Source of the DNA: Larix kaempferi
Lineage: Eukaryota > Streptophyta > Pinopsida > Pinales > Pinaceae
Assembly (NCBI GenBank): GCA_027924585.1
Contig: BSBM01000372.1
Coordinates: forward strand, 5,749,001-5,813,000
Direction of reading: 5' to 3'
DNA length: 64,000 bases
The notes under the pieces were generated by a model, which worked only from the letters and a program-made list of their open reading frames with translations, was not told the DNA's origin and did no database searches. The translations under genes and the position numbers were made by a program. Below, one piece after another: positions 46,561 through 59,859 of the stretch. How positions within the stretch are numbered: position 1 is the first letter of the stretch; every line of letters begins with the position of its first letter.

Positions 46561-49500
46561 ATGGCGAATGATGGCGAACCGAAGGTAAGTTGGATTTAAT
46601 AACTCATTCAACAGTTCATGTGTTTAAATAAAAAAATTATTGAACAGTTTACATAAAATCTCTTTGTGCAGGCTGTAAATGTAGACGGACATGAGACTGG
46701 AAAAGATTTAGTTTACGACAAGACTTCTATGAAAAGCACACTATGCGAGCGTTTCAGTATTCGGTAAGAATTCCATGTGTATATTTGACCCGTTCAAAGA
46801 ATCGCGGAATTAAAACACCTCGAGTTATCTGACATCTTGCTCGGTTTAGACTATGGCAATGTGCAGCTTTGAAAATATCAACATCTTTTTTCCTTTAAAA
46901 ACGTTATTTTTATTTATATGATAATAGAAATTTTATTTATATTTTATTTTCCAGTGAAAATAGTAAAAAGGCAATCATATTCTTTTACAGTGAAATTAGG
47001 AAAATGGAAATTATATTCTATAGATTCTTTTAACACTCAATGTATCCAAAGAAACATATAACTGCCCAAAGAAAAGCTTCAAATCAATTGCGTGGGAAGG
47101 GCGCAACAGAAGTTAAGAATGGTTTTGAATTGACTCAATGAATTGTTTCACTGAAGTCGACAATCACCATATGATATGTGGCTTCTCAAACCTTTCCCAA
47201 AAGAATTAATTTAGTTCTTGCTTCTGGTATGTGAGAAGCATCATCGACATTTGAACTACATGCGGCCTTGCGTTTAACTAAAACAGATCTTCCTCTCATT
47301 CTTTTCCTGTATAATTCTTGTCCTACTTTAGTTAAGATAGTAACAGGTCAATTAATCGTTCTTTTTGAGGTTCAGTAATTTTATCTGCTCACATTTTCTT
47401 TTGCGCATGCAGTGGTTATGCTGCAGAAATTCGTAAACGAAACATAAATAAATCCTGGCCTTTTCGCCAGCACTTACTGGAAACGCGATCAAAGGAAGCA
47501 GGCAATCGGACACTACCCGCTCTAGAAATTCCTAAATACAGATGGTGGAAAGATTGTGGAAGAATAACAGAACCTGGAAGAATATGTGACTTGAAATCAC
47601 GTGACTCTTTAGATTCCCTTGCATATGAAAATGACAAAGAGGAGAAAGATGATGAGGTAGTGACAGGTATTTTGACAGAACATGGAACAACTGAAAGTAC
47701 TGTTCCAATGAACAAATCTGAATTTGTAGATACACAGAAGAAAAAACGAGGAATCTCCCACTGTTTATCAAATTGTGGTGAGATGGAGAAATCACAAATG
47801 GAAACAGTGTCATCCATGTTAGTGAGAGAAAGTAATGAGGACTTAGACTATAAACAAAACAAATCGAAAGCACTTCAGATTCCTTTCCAGGCTATTAGTT
47901 CTTGGGAGTACTTTGACAGGAACAAAAATGTTTTTAAAGAGATAAGTGAGAAGGTGAAGGAAAATGAAATGGAACATCCAGCCTCTTCCATATTAGCTTT
48001 TGATAATTCTTTTGATGCAAGCGAGATAAAAAGTATCAACAATGTTCCTGTCAGCAACACTTCTGGTGAAAATCTTGAAGGTGTTCAACAGGTTGGTGAA
48101 AATCATCGAGACTGGGATCATGATGCGAATGGTGTGCCTTGTTTGAATGATGGGAATGGTGTGCCCTGTCTGAATGGCAATGGGGGCTCATGTACAGAGC
48201 ATATGATTATTAAAGAATTATTGAAGGGAAAGGAGTGCACTGAACTTTCTACCAGTCAAGCATCAGTACTAACTAGGAAGGTCAAGGTCACTGAATCCAG
48301 GAGTAAGAAATGGCCACAAAAGAGACGATCAATGGCTGATATTACTGTTTCCCAGACCCGGCATCCAGAAAGTTCAAATAAACAGACAGAAGAATCCAAG
48401 CCTGCTGATATTATGGAGAATAATATTTGCAGGACTGAGAATAATGAGCAACTCCCTCTGAAAGATCCCGAAGTCCCAGTCAAAATGTCAGCCAAATCAA
48501 CAAGAAGTGCAAGTGAGACTCATGGCATATGCGAAGACAACATTGACGCGGCAATGAATTATTCGATACTCAAGAAACAGAGCTCAACTAAAGTTAATGT
48601 CAGGAAGAACCACTGCGGCAGAGGGATTCAGCACCAGAATGCTGACTCAGCGTTCTGTGCAAAGGTATGTACTTTCTGTTTTATTCATTTAAATTTGGTG
48701 AGGAAATGCAATCAGATTCTGCAATTAGATTGCATAAATATTGGATGATGTGGATATGAAAATGCAATCTAGATTCTGAAATTAAATTGCATACATATGG
48801 GGTCATGTGGATGTGGTCAGATTAGTAACTCATTAGACCATGTTTTATGATGATTATTTGGTGATAAAAATACTGCATACCCTGACTGATGTATTATTTA
48901 TTTCATTTATTTTGATGTTTATATAGTATGATAATATATGTTGTGAATTATCTTCTACAGCCTTGCTAAAAATATTTGAATTATTACCTATGAGCAAGAG
49001 GTATCTATTTCCTCGAAACCATGCAAAACCATTGTAGGACATGCAAGTGGCTTTGACCATATATTACCTAAGAGTAATCACTAAGCTCAATGACTATAGA
49101 GATTTTCTTATGGAAAACACTTATAGAGTTAAGGAAGAGCAAAACGACAACTTATAGAATAGTCATTTTTATATGTATTCTTTGACCAAATGAACTTGTT
49201 TTTCCTCTTTGTAATTTCATTTGTTTTCCTCTTTAAAGATGTGGAGGTTTTAATGTTTTCATAATTTTTTTAAATTTTTTAATAAAATGCTTAATTTGGT
49301 TATCAATATTAACAAAAATGTACCAGTCATAAAACAACAAGTGCTAGCTTGTGCAATTAGGTGGACCTTCCTACAAAATTTAGTTAAAAAATCAGTAAGA
49401 GTCATAAATTAAGCTATTGATAAGATCAACCCTACATGGAATGGGGTGTAAGCATGGCCTTCAGGTTGAGAGCATCCATCAGAGCCTTGCATTCATATCA

Positions 49501-51325
49501 CAAGTCCATACTGATACATCTGCTTCATGAAAGCCATATTTATACCATTTTTGTAATCTGTTGAGGATGACTCATTTGAATGTGATCTACATTGTACTAT
49601 TTTGTAGAGCTTTATAACAAACATTACTACCTTTTTTTTTCAGAATTCCTCAACTCCAAGTTTATCTGAAGCTGTCACTAATGCTCTTCAATTCACTCAA
49701 GGCACAACACATTTGGCATCGATATCAAGGGACAAAGCACTTCAGAGCAATTTACTTAACCCTGAATATGGGCAAAGAAGACAAGAGTTTCCTACAATGG
49801 AAGATGAAATACCTGTTGATATTGTTGAGCTAATGGCTAAAACTCAACATGAACGAGGTCTGTCAAGCCCCAAACATTTTCAGAGAAACCATGACTTCCA
49901 GAAGGATGGAAGAGGATTGAAAAGAAAAAAAATACATCTGAGTCATGTTAATAAGCATGTACAGGAAGGAGGAACAAATGCTGCATGTGATCAGTACGGA
50001 TCATTCACTACAGACAGCATGGCACTAGATTCTATGCGGTTGAAGGGAGCCTCAATCTACTCTGGTTATATGGAAATTCAAAAGTTGCACAGGGAAGGCA
50101 CCCCTGCATTATCATACTGCACAGATCCAGTTATTCCAGGTTTCCAAAATATATCTGAGCCCTCCCTTTATTTTAATGGGTACTCACATCAAAAGCTCAC
50201 AAACACAAACAGACCACGAAACTTGCCCAGCGAGAATACAGATATAGGAGGTTCTGGCTCTAAATTTGATATTCTGTCTGAAATTCACAAAAGAAATGGT
50301 ATTCCAAATGTCTCAGTGAGAACAGATGTAGATTCAGGTTCTCTTTACCTCCATGGACAAAGTAAGTCCGCTTTGTTGCAGCAGGTAAATGCTGAAGCAA
50401 CACAGATATTTCGGAAGAAAAACTTGCTGCCCACTGCACCCGTGCTGAGGCTAATGGGGCAAAATATACCGGTTCTGGCAAACTGTGGGAATAAATGCAT
50501 GGCAACAGAAAACAGTGAAAACAAAAACTTCTCCAATCTACCTCAGGGTTCTTCAAAAAACCATGTCAGTTGGTTTCATCCAGCAGCCTGCACCTCATCT
50601 GTGGTGATGGATAGGCATCGAAGGCAAACATTTACGGGCACTGAAACAGTATTTACAGGTTTATCACCCAAAGAAATCATCAGTTCAGTTAAAACTATAC
50701 CACCTGTTCCAAAGTTCAGGGATTCTCGGCATCATGTGTCAAATGGGTACTCTGGAACTTTTGCCCCTTCTTATGCACTTACGGGCAGGGCCAGCGTTAC
50801 TTTGGAACCCTATAATTTGAAAACAAACTCTCCCTTCGATGGTCCTGGAAAAAGGAGGAAAACAAGATTACCATGTACAAATGATGTACAAATGATGAGA
50901 AAAGCAATCTACAAACTTTTTCTACTGTTCCTGCTGCTTCTCAGAGTACACAGATTTCAAAGAGCTTAAGTTCTACCAAAGGCTTCAGGCCATATAGGCC
51001 AACATCTACTAATATGCACCTAAACAGATTTCAAAGATCTATTGATATTTACCCTGAGGATGGACATCAATATCTACAATCCCCTTGGGTGTTGGAATCC
51101 AATCCTATACAAAACTTAACGAAGGAGACAGGGAAAACAAAGGACTTGAGACTGAACAAAGGACTTGAGGAATCTGCTTTGTGCGTTAAAAAGGCTTGCG
51201 ATATGGAAAAATGCGCACTGAATCAGAACCCAGCTGAAATCATTATACACAACGAAGAGGATGGATACAGTTTTGGTTATAATCATCTGCCTTCATCACG
51301 TAGAGCTCTTTCACATACTGAATGA
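46561..51325 (+). CDS. EMF1: EMBRYONIC FLOWER 1-like Polycomb-associated protein, frameshifted in the last exon
   Basis: Four exons follow from canonical splice sites with matching phases: 46561-46584 (MANDGEPK), 46672-46763, 47413-48664 and 49644 onward. The codon split between exons 2 and 3 gives FSIRGYAAEIRKR. EMF1 landmarks are present. N-terminal: CERFSIRGYAAEIRKR, WPFRQHL, LPALEIPKYRWWKD. A basic KKWPQKRRSMADI lies in exon 3. Central: VDIVELMAKTQHERGL, near residue 515. C-terminal: CALNQNPAEIIIHNEEDGYSF. EMF1 is a nuclear plant protein that works with PRC2 to maintain H3K27me3 and repress flowering and seed programmes. An 11-bp tandem duplication (50873-50894) moves the frame, so the present frame stops at 50967-50969 after about 897 residues. 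Without it the frame would run to 51325, about 1010 residues, close to the Arabidopsis protein. It may be a null allele, an assembly error or a fresh pseudogene. Confidence 0.87.
50873..50894 (+). repeat. 11-bp tandem duplication causing a frameshift
   Basis: ATGTACAAATG is present twice head to tail (50873-50883 and 50884-50894). Eleven extra bases shift the frame by two, and all downstream similarity to the EMF1 C-terminus (50895-51325) is in the frame that would apply with only one copy. Confidence 0.93.
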
Positions 51326-53675
51326 AATAGAAATATGGGAACCCCCCGCAAGAGCAAAAACGTCCGAGAAGCTTCCAGAAAAAGCACCTGCAAAAATTCC
51401 TTCGTCAGAACGATGCTGTTGGTGGTCCTAACATAATGTGGACTTTGTGGGGGCAGAATTTTAAAAAAATTGACGGAATCTTTCTTCCAAAATTCAATGT
51501 TTGTTCACACTACATTAATCTGTGAACAATTACAATAGCACGCTTGATTCCCTTAATGATCATTAAAAGGCAATAGTATCCTGCAAACATGCAGCTATCG
51601 AGGCATGGATTTTATTTTGAATTTCATATTCTCGTAACCAATTATTTTTTATGTTTTCTTTCGAGTGCATGGATTCAGTTCCTGCTGATTATACATGTTA
51701 TTTTTATGTTTTGTTTTGAGTCAATGGATTCAGTTCCGGCTGATTATACATGTACGCAAGTATGCAAGTTCTTTGTGAACTGAATTTCAATGAACTGCAA
51801 CAGAAATCAGAAAATTTTGACAAATTTGATCAAGCATATTCTTTTCGACTCAGCATCATCCCACGCAGAGACGTCCATAATTATTTTTCTCTCATGTGAT
51901 AGATGGCATGTCCTGAGCAACCAGATTAAAAGATGGCTACCTATCTTTCACGAATTAAAAGTTGTTTCAATTTTAATAATGTATTCAAAGTTCTATACCC
52001 ACTTATGGGTCATTGCTGTACAAATCCACTACAAACGTTAATCACACTGTATTATCTACTGATAAGTTTATTTTCGTTTGTTTAGGCTCTGAAATTAGAT
52101 CATGAGTGCTGGATACGAAGCCCCTCTTAATGTTGTAATACGTATCACGGTATCTTTCACTTTTTCATAGGTTTATTTTCCTTTCTTTGGTTCTGTAAGA
52201 TGAGTCATTCGATAGGTAGCTGATCCGAAAAGGGATTTGGACAACAATGGCTCGAGGCAGAGGTTCAACGTTGGAAAAAAACAGGCGAGGCTTTGACATG
52301 CCAGCCCAATTAGCATTCAAGTGGCCGTGGCAAAACATTTGGTGTTCATCTAAAATCACATAGTAAAACTACATGCATAGGTTCTTCATTTACTTCAGCA
52401 TTCTATTATTACTTCAGCATTCTATTATTAATTTAACAATAGATAATCCAATTTATTTTCTATTGTAATTGACTAGTTGTCAACTAGTTCAATTTGGAAT
52501 TGTGTTGTAAATGATAACACATAAATGATCCTATAAATAGGCAAAAGTTGCACTCTTTCATTAATTATATAGTAAAACAGTTATTGTTGAGTCATAGTTA
52601 TATAAGAATCTACTTTATACACACACTCCAATTGAATTTGAATTTTAAATTTGATATATATTTATAGAAATGTGTTTTACAATGTAGCAAATTTAAAACC
52701 ATAAATCCTACAAATAGATAAAAGTTACATTAATTATATAATTATGAATTAAAATAGTTATTTACCCAAAACTACTATTTACTTCATTAATCTATTAATA
52801 ACTTGACATTACATAATCCAATATATTTCCCATTATAATAGTTGCCATAACTACTCCAAATTGGGATTGTGTTGTAAATAATAACACATAAATCTTATAA
52901 AGAGAGAAAATTGCAATGAGTCATTAATTAGGAAGTAAAATGTTATTTTTAATATGCATCAATTGAATTTAAATTTGAAATTTAAAATTTATTTATACGA
53001 ATATGTTTTAAAATGCAGTCAATTTAAACTTAGAGCAGTGATTCATTATCTCTTTTGCGCAAACATATCATGAATCAAAAACAAAGAATTGAAAAGTAAT
53101 TGAAAAATAAGAAGAATATATCATGTATCTTAAAAAATTAAAAACATAATACTTTTCCTTAAATGTAATAAAGGAAAGGAAAAGAGAGAAGCACTAAGTA
53201 TCCACTTATTTAGACCGTCTCTAGAGTGAAGGAAATGATGTCCAAATTTACACATGTAGCTTGAGGAAAAGAACCTGGTTGAAATCATTGAATGTTCATT
53301 TTCCCATTTGTGTTTTCAGGTTAAGTAATGTGTTATGAGACATTCTAATTGTGCGTGTTGAATTTCTGAGTTATTTGTTTCCTTTCTCATGTGCAAGCTC
53401 TGTGTGCCATTAACGGTGTCCAAGGGATGAATATATGACAGACCTAGAGTTGAACGGAGTATGAATGCATTTTATTTTAGGATTGATGAAATATGTAGTT
53501 CCAATAGTTATTAACTCTCTTCCATTTGAGACCTAGTCAATTATAATTATCAATGGATATTGTTTTGGAGTTGTTGCAATTATTCAAGTAGTTCCTAAAT
53601 TGGAGATGAATGATTCTTCATCCTTATTGGGTTTTTCTTCATCTTTCCTTCGTCACACACACCTCCTCATGTACT
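51326..53675. other. 3' flank of EMF1-like gene and AT-rich intergenic DNA
   Basis: 51326 to about 52100 is probably 3' UTR and downstream flank. A 55-bp unit is duplicated near 51647-51756 (ATGGATTCAGTTCC...CTGATTATACATGTA). 52388-52700 and 52780-53035 are diverged copies of one segment (TCTATTATTAA...GGATTGTGTTGTAAATRATAACACATAAAT...). No gene seen. Confidence 0.55.
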
Positions 53676-53681
53676 TAATTA

Positions 53682-53720
53682 ATGCCTTTTGGCTTGACTA
53701 ATGCTCCAACAACATTCATG
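53682..53720 (+). pseudogene. Isolated gypsy RT fragment
   Basis: 13 codons read MPFGLTNAPTTFM, the near-universal Ty3/gypsy RT motif (MPFGLTNAPATFQ). Sequence on either side does not continue the RT. It is either a relic carried inside an LTR or a badly decayed element. Confidence 0.6.
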
Positions 53721-55433
53721 AGGGGGCGAATCCATGCAGACCGGTAACACTTTTTGGCCAAAAGCGTGTTGGATGCTGGAATTGTTCCTTTTTCCTATCT
53801 TTTCCATATCATTTCCCCCTTCCTTTCCTTTTATTAATTTATCCATATTGCCTATTTCCTCATGAAACCATCACCTCATAGAAGGTATAATTTATTACCC
53901 AACTTGTTATATTAATGCATAGTGTACTTGTAAATTAGTGCAATGTTTCCTTGTTAAGGCATCTATTGATGAACTAATGAGGATGATTGCAGATACTAGG
54001 CATTGATGTGGTAACCTGCTGATACATGCATAAGGAAAAGTCTCATAGTATGCTTTTACCTCTTCTTCAGACTCATTCCACGACAAATCATCTCAGTTCG
54101 TTGACAGAAGAAGATCTTCCAGGATTGAAACAATCCATTCACCCATCCACGTGCTATGTTAAGGGAAATAGTATGGTGCAAATCACTGAAGATGATCACA
54201 TTGGTCGCTTTTTTTTGTAACAATTTATGTTTTTGCAGATATCTAGAGAATGAAGATTCTCAAGACTATTCGAATTAATGGGATCTAGAATCTATTCTAG
54301 GAACAAGGTAGCTTTAAAGTTAGAAGTAAAGAGCATCTACGCTCGGTTGGTTAATTCGTGAATTCATTTTTTACAAGCTACTGTTGGAGAATTGACATTG
54401 TATCTGGAAGACTAATTTCTTAATAAAAATTGACAATGTTTTGTTAATTTTCTGAGTGTCCATCTCTTTTTAGTTTTTAAGGTGGCTCTGTAAGGAGGCA
54501 AGGGCCCACGTTCTTGCAGAGCTCTCCCAGTTTGGTTGGCTGTAGGATTTCTTAACACTTTTGGTATAATAAATTGCTGATATAGTCTCTATTTGTAGAT
54601 TAGGGGAGTTGTGTGTTGATTGGATCCATAAGTCACCAATAGCTTTAATACATTGCTCAAATAGTTAGTTGATCTAAGTGTGTGAATCCCGCATTGTTGA
54701 AATAGATGATTAATTGGCATGTGTGATTTCTCTTGATGTGTGCAATTGATTTCTTGATAAGAAGTGCCGAAACCAACATACTTTCTTGCTGCTCGATATC
54801 GCAGGTTGAACTTCTTATTATTATTTACTGTTGAAACAGATCTATAACAATGTGTCGTTGCAATGCATGATTAGATAAAATTGAGAATCTTGGAGCTTGG
54901 ATATTGTGTTAGCTGCATATAATATATCTTTCATTCCTGTATGAGTGGTCATTCTATTTAATATCCATTTTTGCAAAAGTAAATAGGATTCAACTTACTG
55001 CAAAAGTAATATAGGATTCAATCCCTTGAAAAATAATATAGGATTTAACTTCTTGCAAAAATACTATAGATGCGTTATCTTTATGATAGTTTCAAATTTC
55101 TATTTTGCTTGGAGTGATTGCTTTCTTCTGTGAAAGGTAATTTATTTTTAAATATTGAGTTATCAGTAGTCTTTCTTGAAGATTGAATTAGAAGTTGAAA
55201 TTAAGAGGATTAAGTGAGAAAAAAGTTATATAACAATTTCAACAATTAGGTTGTTTCGTTAAGCATTGGTTGAATTAGGTGATTGTATGGGAATTAGTGT
55301 GAGAAGCTTAATGTTTATGCGTAGACTTTGCTTGATTTCCTTTGAAATAACCATATTTCCCTCGGTTGTCAATTAATGTATTGAGAAATTTAGTTGCCTA
55401 ATTAATTGGACAATTAAAGCCACCAAAATTTTG
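53721..55433. other. Non-coding DNA, probably including the 5' LTR of gypsy element 2
   Basis: No gene recognised. Because a primer-binding site starts near 55434, the sequence just upstream should be the 5' LTR of the second gypsy element. Its left end cannot be set because the 3' LTR lies beyond the window. Confidence 0.45.
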
Positions 55434-56071
55434 GCGTTGTTGTAATGGAAGATGATTAATAGACATAAAAGCATAGATGACAATGTTTTCTTTCCTTTTG
55501 TAGCATTGTTGTTGAGGTTTTAGGATGGTAAGACTTAGTGAAGAGCTACGCATCATTCGACAAATTGTAGCGGCATTTGATCCTCAGAGAAAGATAGGAC
55601 ATGTAAGTCTACATGAATAGGAGAGGAAAAGAACAGGCCACCACCAAAGATACTAACCCCACATATGGAAGGGGACGTAGTAGTGGATTAGTACAACTTG
55701 GGAGGAAGACATTCATAGATGAGTTCAACGCCAAAGTAGATTATTCAGCTTCAGGGTCTAGATGAAGGAGTGTTGAGCCATGAAGAAGGAACCCTTACCT
55801 GAATCCTCTTCATCTTGAATCATATGTTGAAACATACAAGGTTGAATATTTGAATTCAGTAAAAAAACCAGATGTCAAGATGGATTTTGGGAGAGGAGCT
55901 GAGGATCAGGGGAGTTTTGCATATAACTTAGGAGGAGAATAATTTGTGTACCAGATCAATAGACAAATAGTGACCAAGTAATAGTATGCAAACTTTCATT
56001 TTAAAGATAAGGAACAAGGGGATCAAGGAGATTAGGGAAATCCTGAAGATCAAGGAAATTCGAAGAATTTA

Positions 56072-56744
56072 ATGGCGAACAATAACGATGAGGGATTAAA
56101 TACCCTTGAATTCCCTATTGGTAACATTCAAGATGAAGATCCGATGAAAAATATCCTTCATTGTACTCTTCCAACCTTCCATGGGTCATCTAGTGAAGAT
56201 GGAGATGATTTCTTGTTCGACTTTGATATCCTCTGCCGAAGTTATGGTTACATCTCATCTACACAGAAGCTGAAACTGTTTCCTGCCACCCTAAAAAGGA
56301 ATGCATTGAGATGGTTCATGGGATTGGGTAGAGAAACCATTACAACAAGGGATCATATGAAGCAACATTTCCTCAACAAGTATCAGGATTATTGCAGAAC
56401 ACGAGAACGACGAGAATTTTTTTTCAAAATGAACCAAAAAGAAGATGAAATCCTTGAAGACTTTATTGAGCGACTCCAGTATAATATGGAAAGATCAAGG
56501 CATCCTAACGTGGGTTAGGACATTTTGAAAATTATTATTCTTTGCGGAGTTAGGGATGACTTCTTAGACATGCTGAACATGCCAAGAAAGAGAGATATAT
56601 TGAGGGAATCATACAATGATATAGTGGAACTTTGTCATAGATGTTCTAGAGGATCTACTAGAAACATAAATCGTACTCAGTATGTTTATAGTAGGGCACG
56701 AATTCAGCCAATGGTGGACCCACAAGAGTAGAAATTGGTAATCT
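56072..56744 (+). pseudogene. Gag core of gypsy element 2
   Basis: ATG at 56072 (MANNNDEGLNTLEF). The retrotransposon gag domain covers LHCTLPTFHGSSSEDGD, LFDFDILCRSYGY, QKLKLFPATLKRNALRWF, FLNKYQDYCRTRERRE and EDFIERLQYNMERSRH. A stop follows at 56516-56518, then the same frame resumes (LKIIILCGVRDDFLDML, DIVELCHRCSRGS) to a stop at 56729. The FP..L...A..WF block is typical of plant gypsy elements of this gag family. The copia insertion lies just beyond. Confidence 0.9.
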
Positions 56745-57312
56745 TGTTGAAATATTGTAACTTCAAAGAATATTCTATTTGTACTTTATTATTAATCATT
56801 TGGAGATGTTTTATTCCTCCTTGGGGATATTATTATGATGTCAATTCATTGAGGCAAATACTCCCATGTAAGTCAGGACAATAGATCTTCTAAGAGTCAT
56901 TTGTAATGGTGTGTTTAAGTCCCCTAGAGGGGTAGGCCCAGTCAGCAAGAGAATAAACTATTGAGGTCGACCTGTCAAGTGTAAAATTCAAGTGAATGTA
57001 AAGTATAAATAGAGGAGGTGTGTTCCTCATTTGAACACACACTCACTCACTTGTGAACTTGCATAGGAGAGAGAGAGATCTACAAAGGCGGAGAAGGAGA
57101 TTTTGTTTGGGTATTTCATCTTTGTACTTGTTGATCATATATATTGAGGAAGCTTTGTTGGGTTTTCTACCCCATGAGGGTTTCCGAGGATAAATCTGTG
57201 TCTCTTGTGTTTATTCTGTACTTGTTATTCTTTCAGTGATCCTGTATATGATATTGTTGTGAAATTGAAATGAATCTTGATGTTATCTAACTTAGCATAT
57301 TGAATCTTAACA
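56745..57312 (+). repeat. 5' LTR of copia 2
   Basis: 568 bp. A TATAAATAG box lies at about 57004-57012. The 3' LTR has the mutated TACAAATAG at the same place. Confidence 0.93.
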
Positions 57313-59308
57313 TGGTTTCATAGATATCCTGAAGGAAGGCAATGTATGGCATTGATGACACTTGTTTCACTTGCGACAATTTGAAAGCTAGGGCTTTGTA
57401 TAGAAAAACATAGTCATCGTGGAACTTTTGCTATAAATCTCTTTTGGAGAAGGTTCGAGATCTAAAACTTAGACATGTCGAATATGACATGTTCGTGTAC
57501 CTTGTGTCCGAGTTTCTGCCTCATATTCGTTGTACTTTGTGAGATATGATCCATACAATTTAGGGTTTCTGCCTCTTCCAAAATGCATCCCTAAATAGGT
57601 GACCTAGGGAAAAGGGTGATATCTCTAGATTGGAAGCTCCAAATGGAATTTCGTAAAATTTGACAGTTAGGGAATGGACTTTCGTTTTACAGGTCCGAGT
57701 ATTAGAGGCCAAAGTTGAAACAATGACACGTGGCACTCCGTACAAGTTCGCTATGCAGTTGATTCCCATAAAAAGGTCATGTTGGTAAAATTAGCATATA
57801 TATCTCATGGAGAATCCAATGAAGCTCAAATACGTCGGGTTAGAAATATGATAGGTCAGGATACCACAGCCCGAAGTTTCAGACCCTGAGGATCCAAAAT
57901 TTCAGAGATACACTAGAAACAATAGGGCACATATGAAATGGATCAACAAAGGAAATCAAAGAAGAGGAGGAAGAAGCTCTCACTTAGGGTTTTCAATTTT
58001 TTAGGTATGGCATGACCTGATACAATGTTGGAGACACCTGATGCAACATTGGAAACTTTGAAAATGAATTTGGAATCCATTCATCATAGATATTAATCTT
58101 CCATCAAAATGTTGTGGGAGGAAGGAGATTGAAAATTAGGGTTTCCAAGTAAGAAGAAACCCTATCAAAGTTGGGAGGCTCATAGGGAAGAAATGAAGGA
58201 GGTTTAAATGGAACTGATATTCTATCATCCTATCACCATGAACCTATATAAGATGTTTATAAGTGATCTACCTTGGATGGTTAGGGTTTTACCCTTATAG
58301 AGAAGACTACAAGCAATCTCGATAGGTATGAATTGAGGAGATACAGGTATGTTTTGAAATTTGTTTCATGATTAAGTTCATGATATGTTTGTCTTCATAT
58401 TATTGAGGTTAGTACAATCATGATTAATTTTAGACTTGTTTGATCACCTTAGTAAAGGTATGAATTCATGCAAATGATAGAAGACATTCATTGATTAGGG
58501 TTATGACACTTATAATTGTACTAATGCACTTGTGGTGTTTTATGAGGATGTTGTTGTCTGCTAACATGAAAGGTACATCAACAAAGACAAATCATGTTCT
58601 AGATCAAGAATATATGACCATGGTGACATGAAGACAAAGACTCATCCATAGTCATTGATCACATAGAATATCTACTTACAAGGTATGTATAATTTGGTTC
58701 TACAATACTTAACTTATGATATATGCAGGTTACTAGCACAAGGTCTCTAAATCATTGAAGAGAACAAATATGACATTGTTTGGGTATGTTATACATAACT
58801 AGCAAGCATGATAATCCAGGTATGTTTTCCTATATCGAGTTAGAATCCTACCTTGTGTTAGGATCTTATATAAGAATACTTTTGTATGATTGATAATGAT
58901 TATTCATGAAGTTATAATTTCGAGTAATCATGGGTTTATGCATATTATGCTTCTTAGTTTGCTTAATGATATGAAAAACTAGAAGAGTCCTATGGTCAAA
59001 TAATAATATGCACAAGTTAAAGAAGTACTACTTGAAACCTTGAAGACTAACGCTTGTGATAAATTACCTGTGTATGAATGATCATGACCATACATATTTA
59101 AGATTATATTGTTTTGATAGTATTAAGATTATACTAATGAATGTATGATTATGTATGAGATTTTTAGGATGACACAATGATGAAACTAGTGCACACTTAA
59201 GCATGCATAGTGGTCGAAGATGGATATAAGTTCAAAGACATATAATCATGATGCTATCATAAAGGGAAAATAGAGATCAAGAGGGAGGAAACCACACAAA
59301 CATAAAAG
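57313..59308 (+). other. Leader-side region of copia 2 without recognisable coding
   Basis: About 2 kb where gag, protease and integrase would be expected. I find only short frames with no motifs. GGTTT(T)AGGGTTTTC-like segments and words shared with the leader of copia 1 (TTTAGGGTTTCT) suggest extreme decay or a deletion derivative. Confidence 0.55.
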
Positions 59309-59756
59309 ATAAGTATTTGAGTTGTTATTTGAATTACTTCTGGAATCTTTGAATAGTTAAATTATTGCTCATAATAGTTGTATGCATATTTGTATTCCTA
59401 GAATATATCATGCATAGCGTAAGCATTCATATAGAATTGAACAGTATATTCCTAATATGCATATGATGGGTAAGTTGGACAAACATTCCATTATTGCTTA
59501 TCTTGAATGAAACCTCTTTGCTAACATGCTGGGAGTTGTGCACACTCTTGAGAGTATGTTCTGGTAGAGATGGAAGGGATCTAGATAGCCACTGTATGCA
59601 TACAGGATATGGAAAAGTGTTGTGCCAAAGTATTGGTCAAGATAGTTGCATAACTATGTGAATCATATCAGTATGCATAGTAGGTTATCATTGAAATGTC
59701 AACATGATTTGATGATTATGAAGTGTTACTAATCATGTAATTAAATTTGATTGTAG
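59309..59756 (+). other. Intron-like block of copia 2
   Basis: Homologous to 9530-9935 of copia 1. It starts ATAAGTATTTG after a short GAGGGAGG exon-like remnant, shares CTCTTTGCTRACATG and GGGAGTTGTGCACACTCTT, and ends TGATTGTAG. Confidence 0.6.
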
Positions 59757-59859
59757 ATAAGATCATGTGCTATGATCAAAAAGAAGGATGATGAACACCT
59801 ATTCCAAAGAACAAGTGATGGATGTTCAACAAGAAGACTTACAAATCAAATGTAATATA

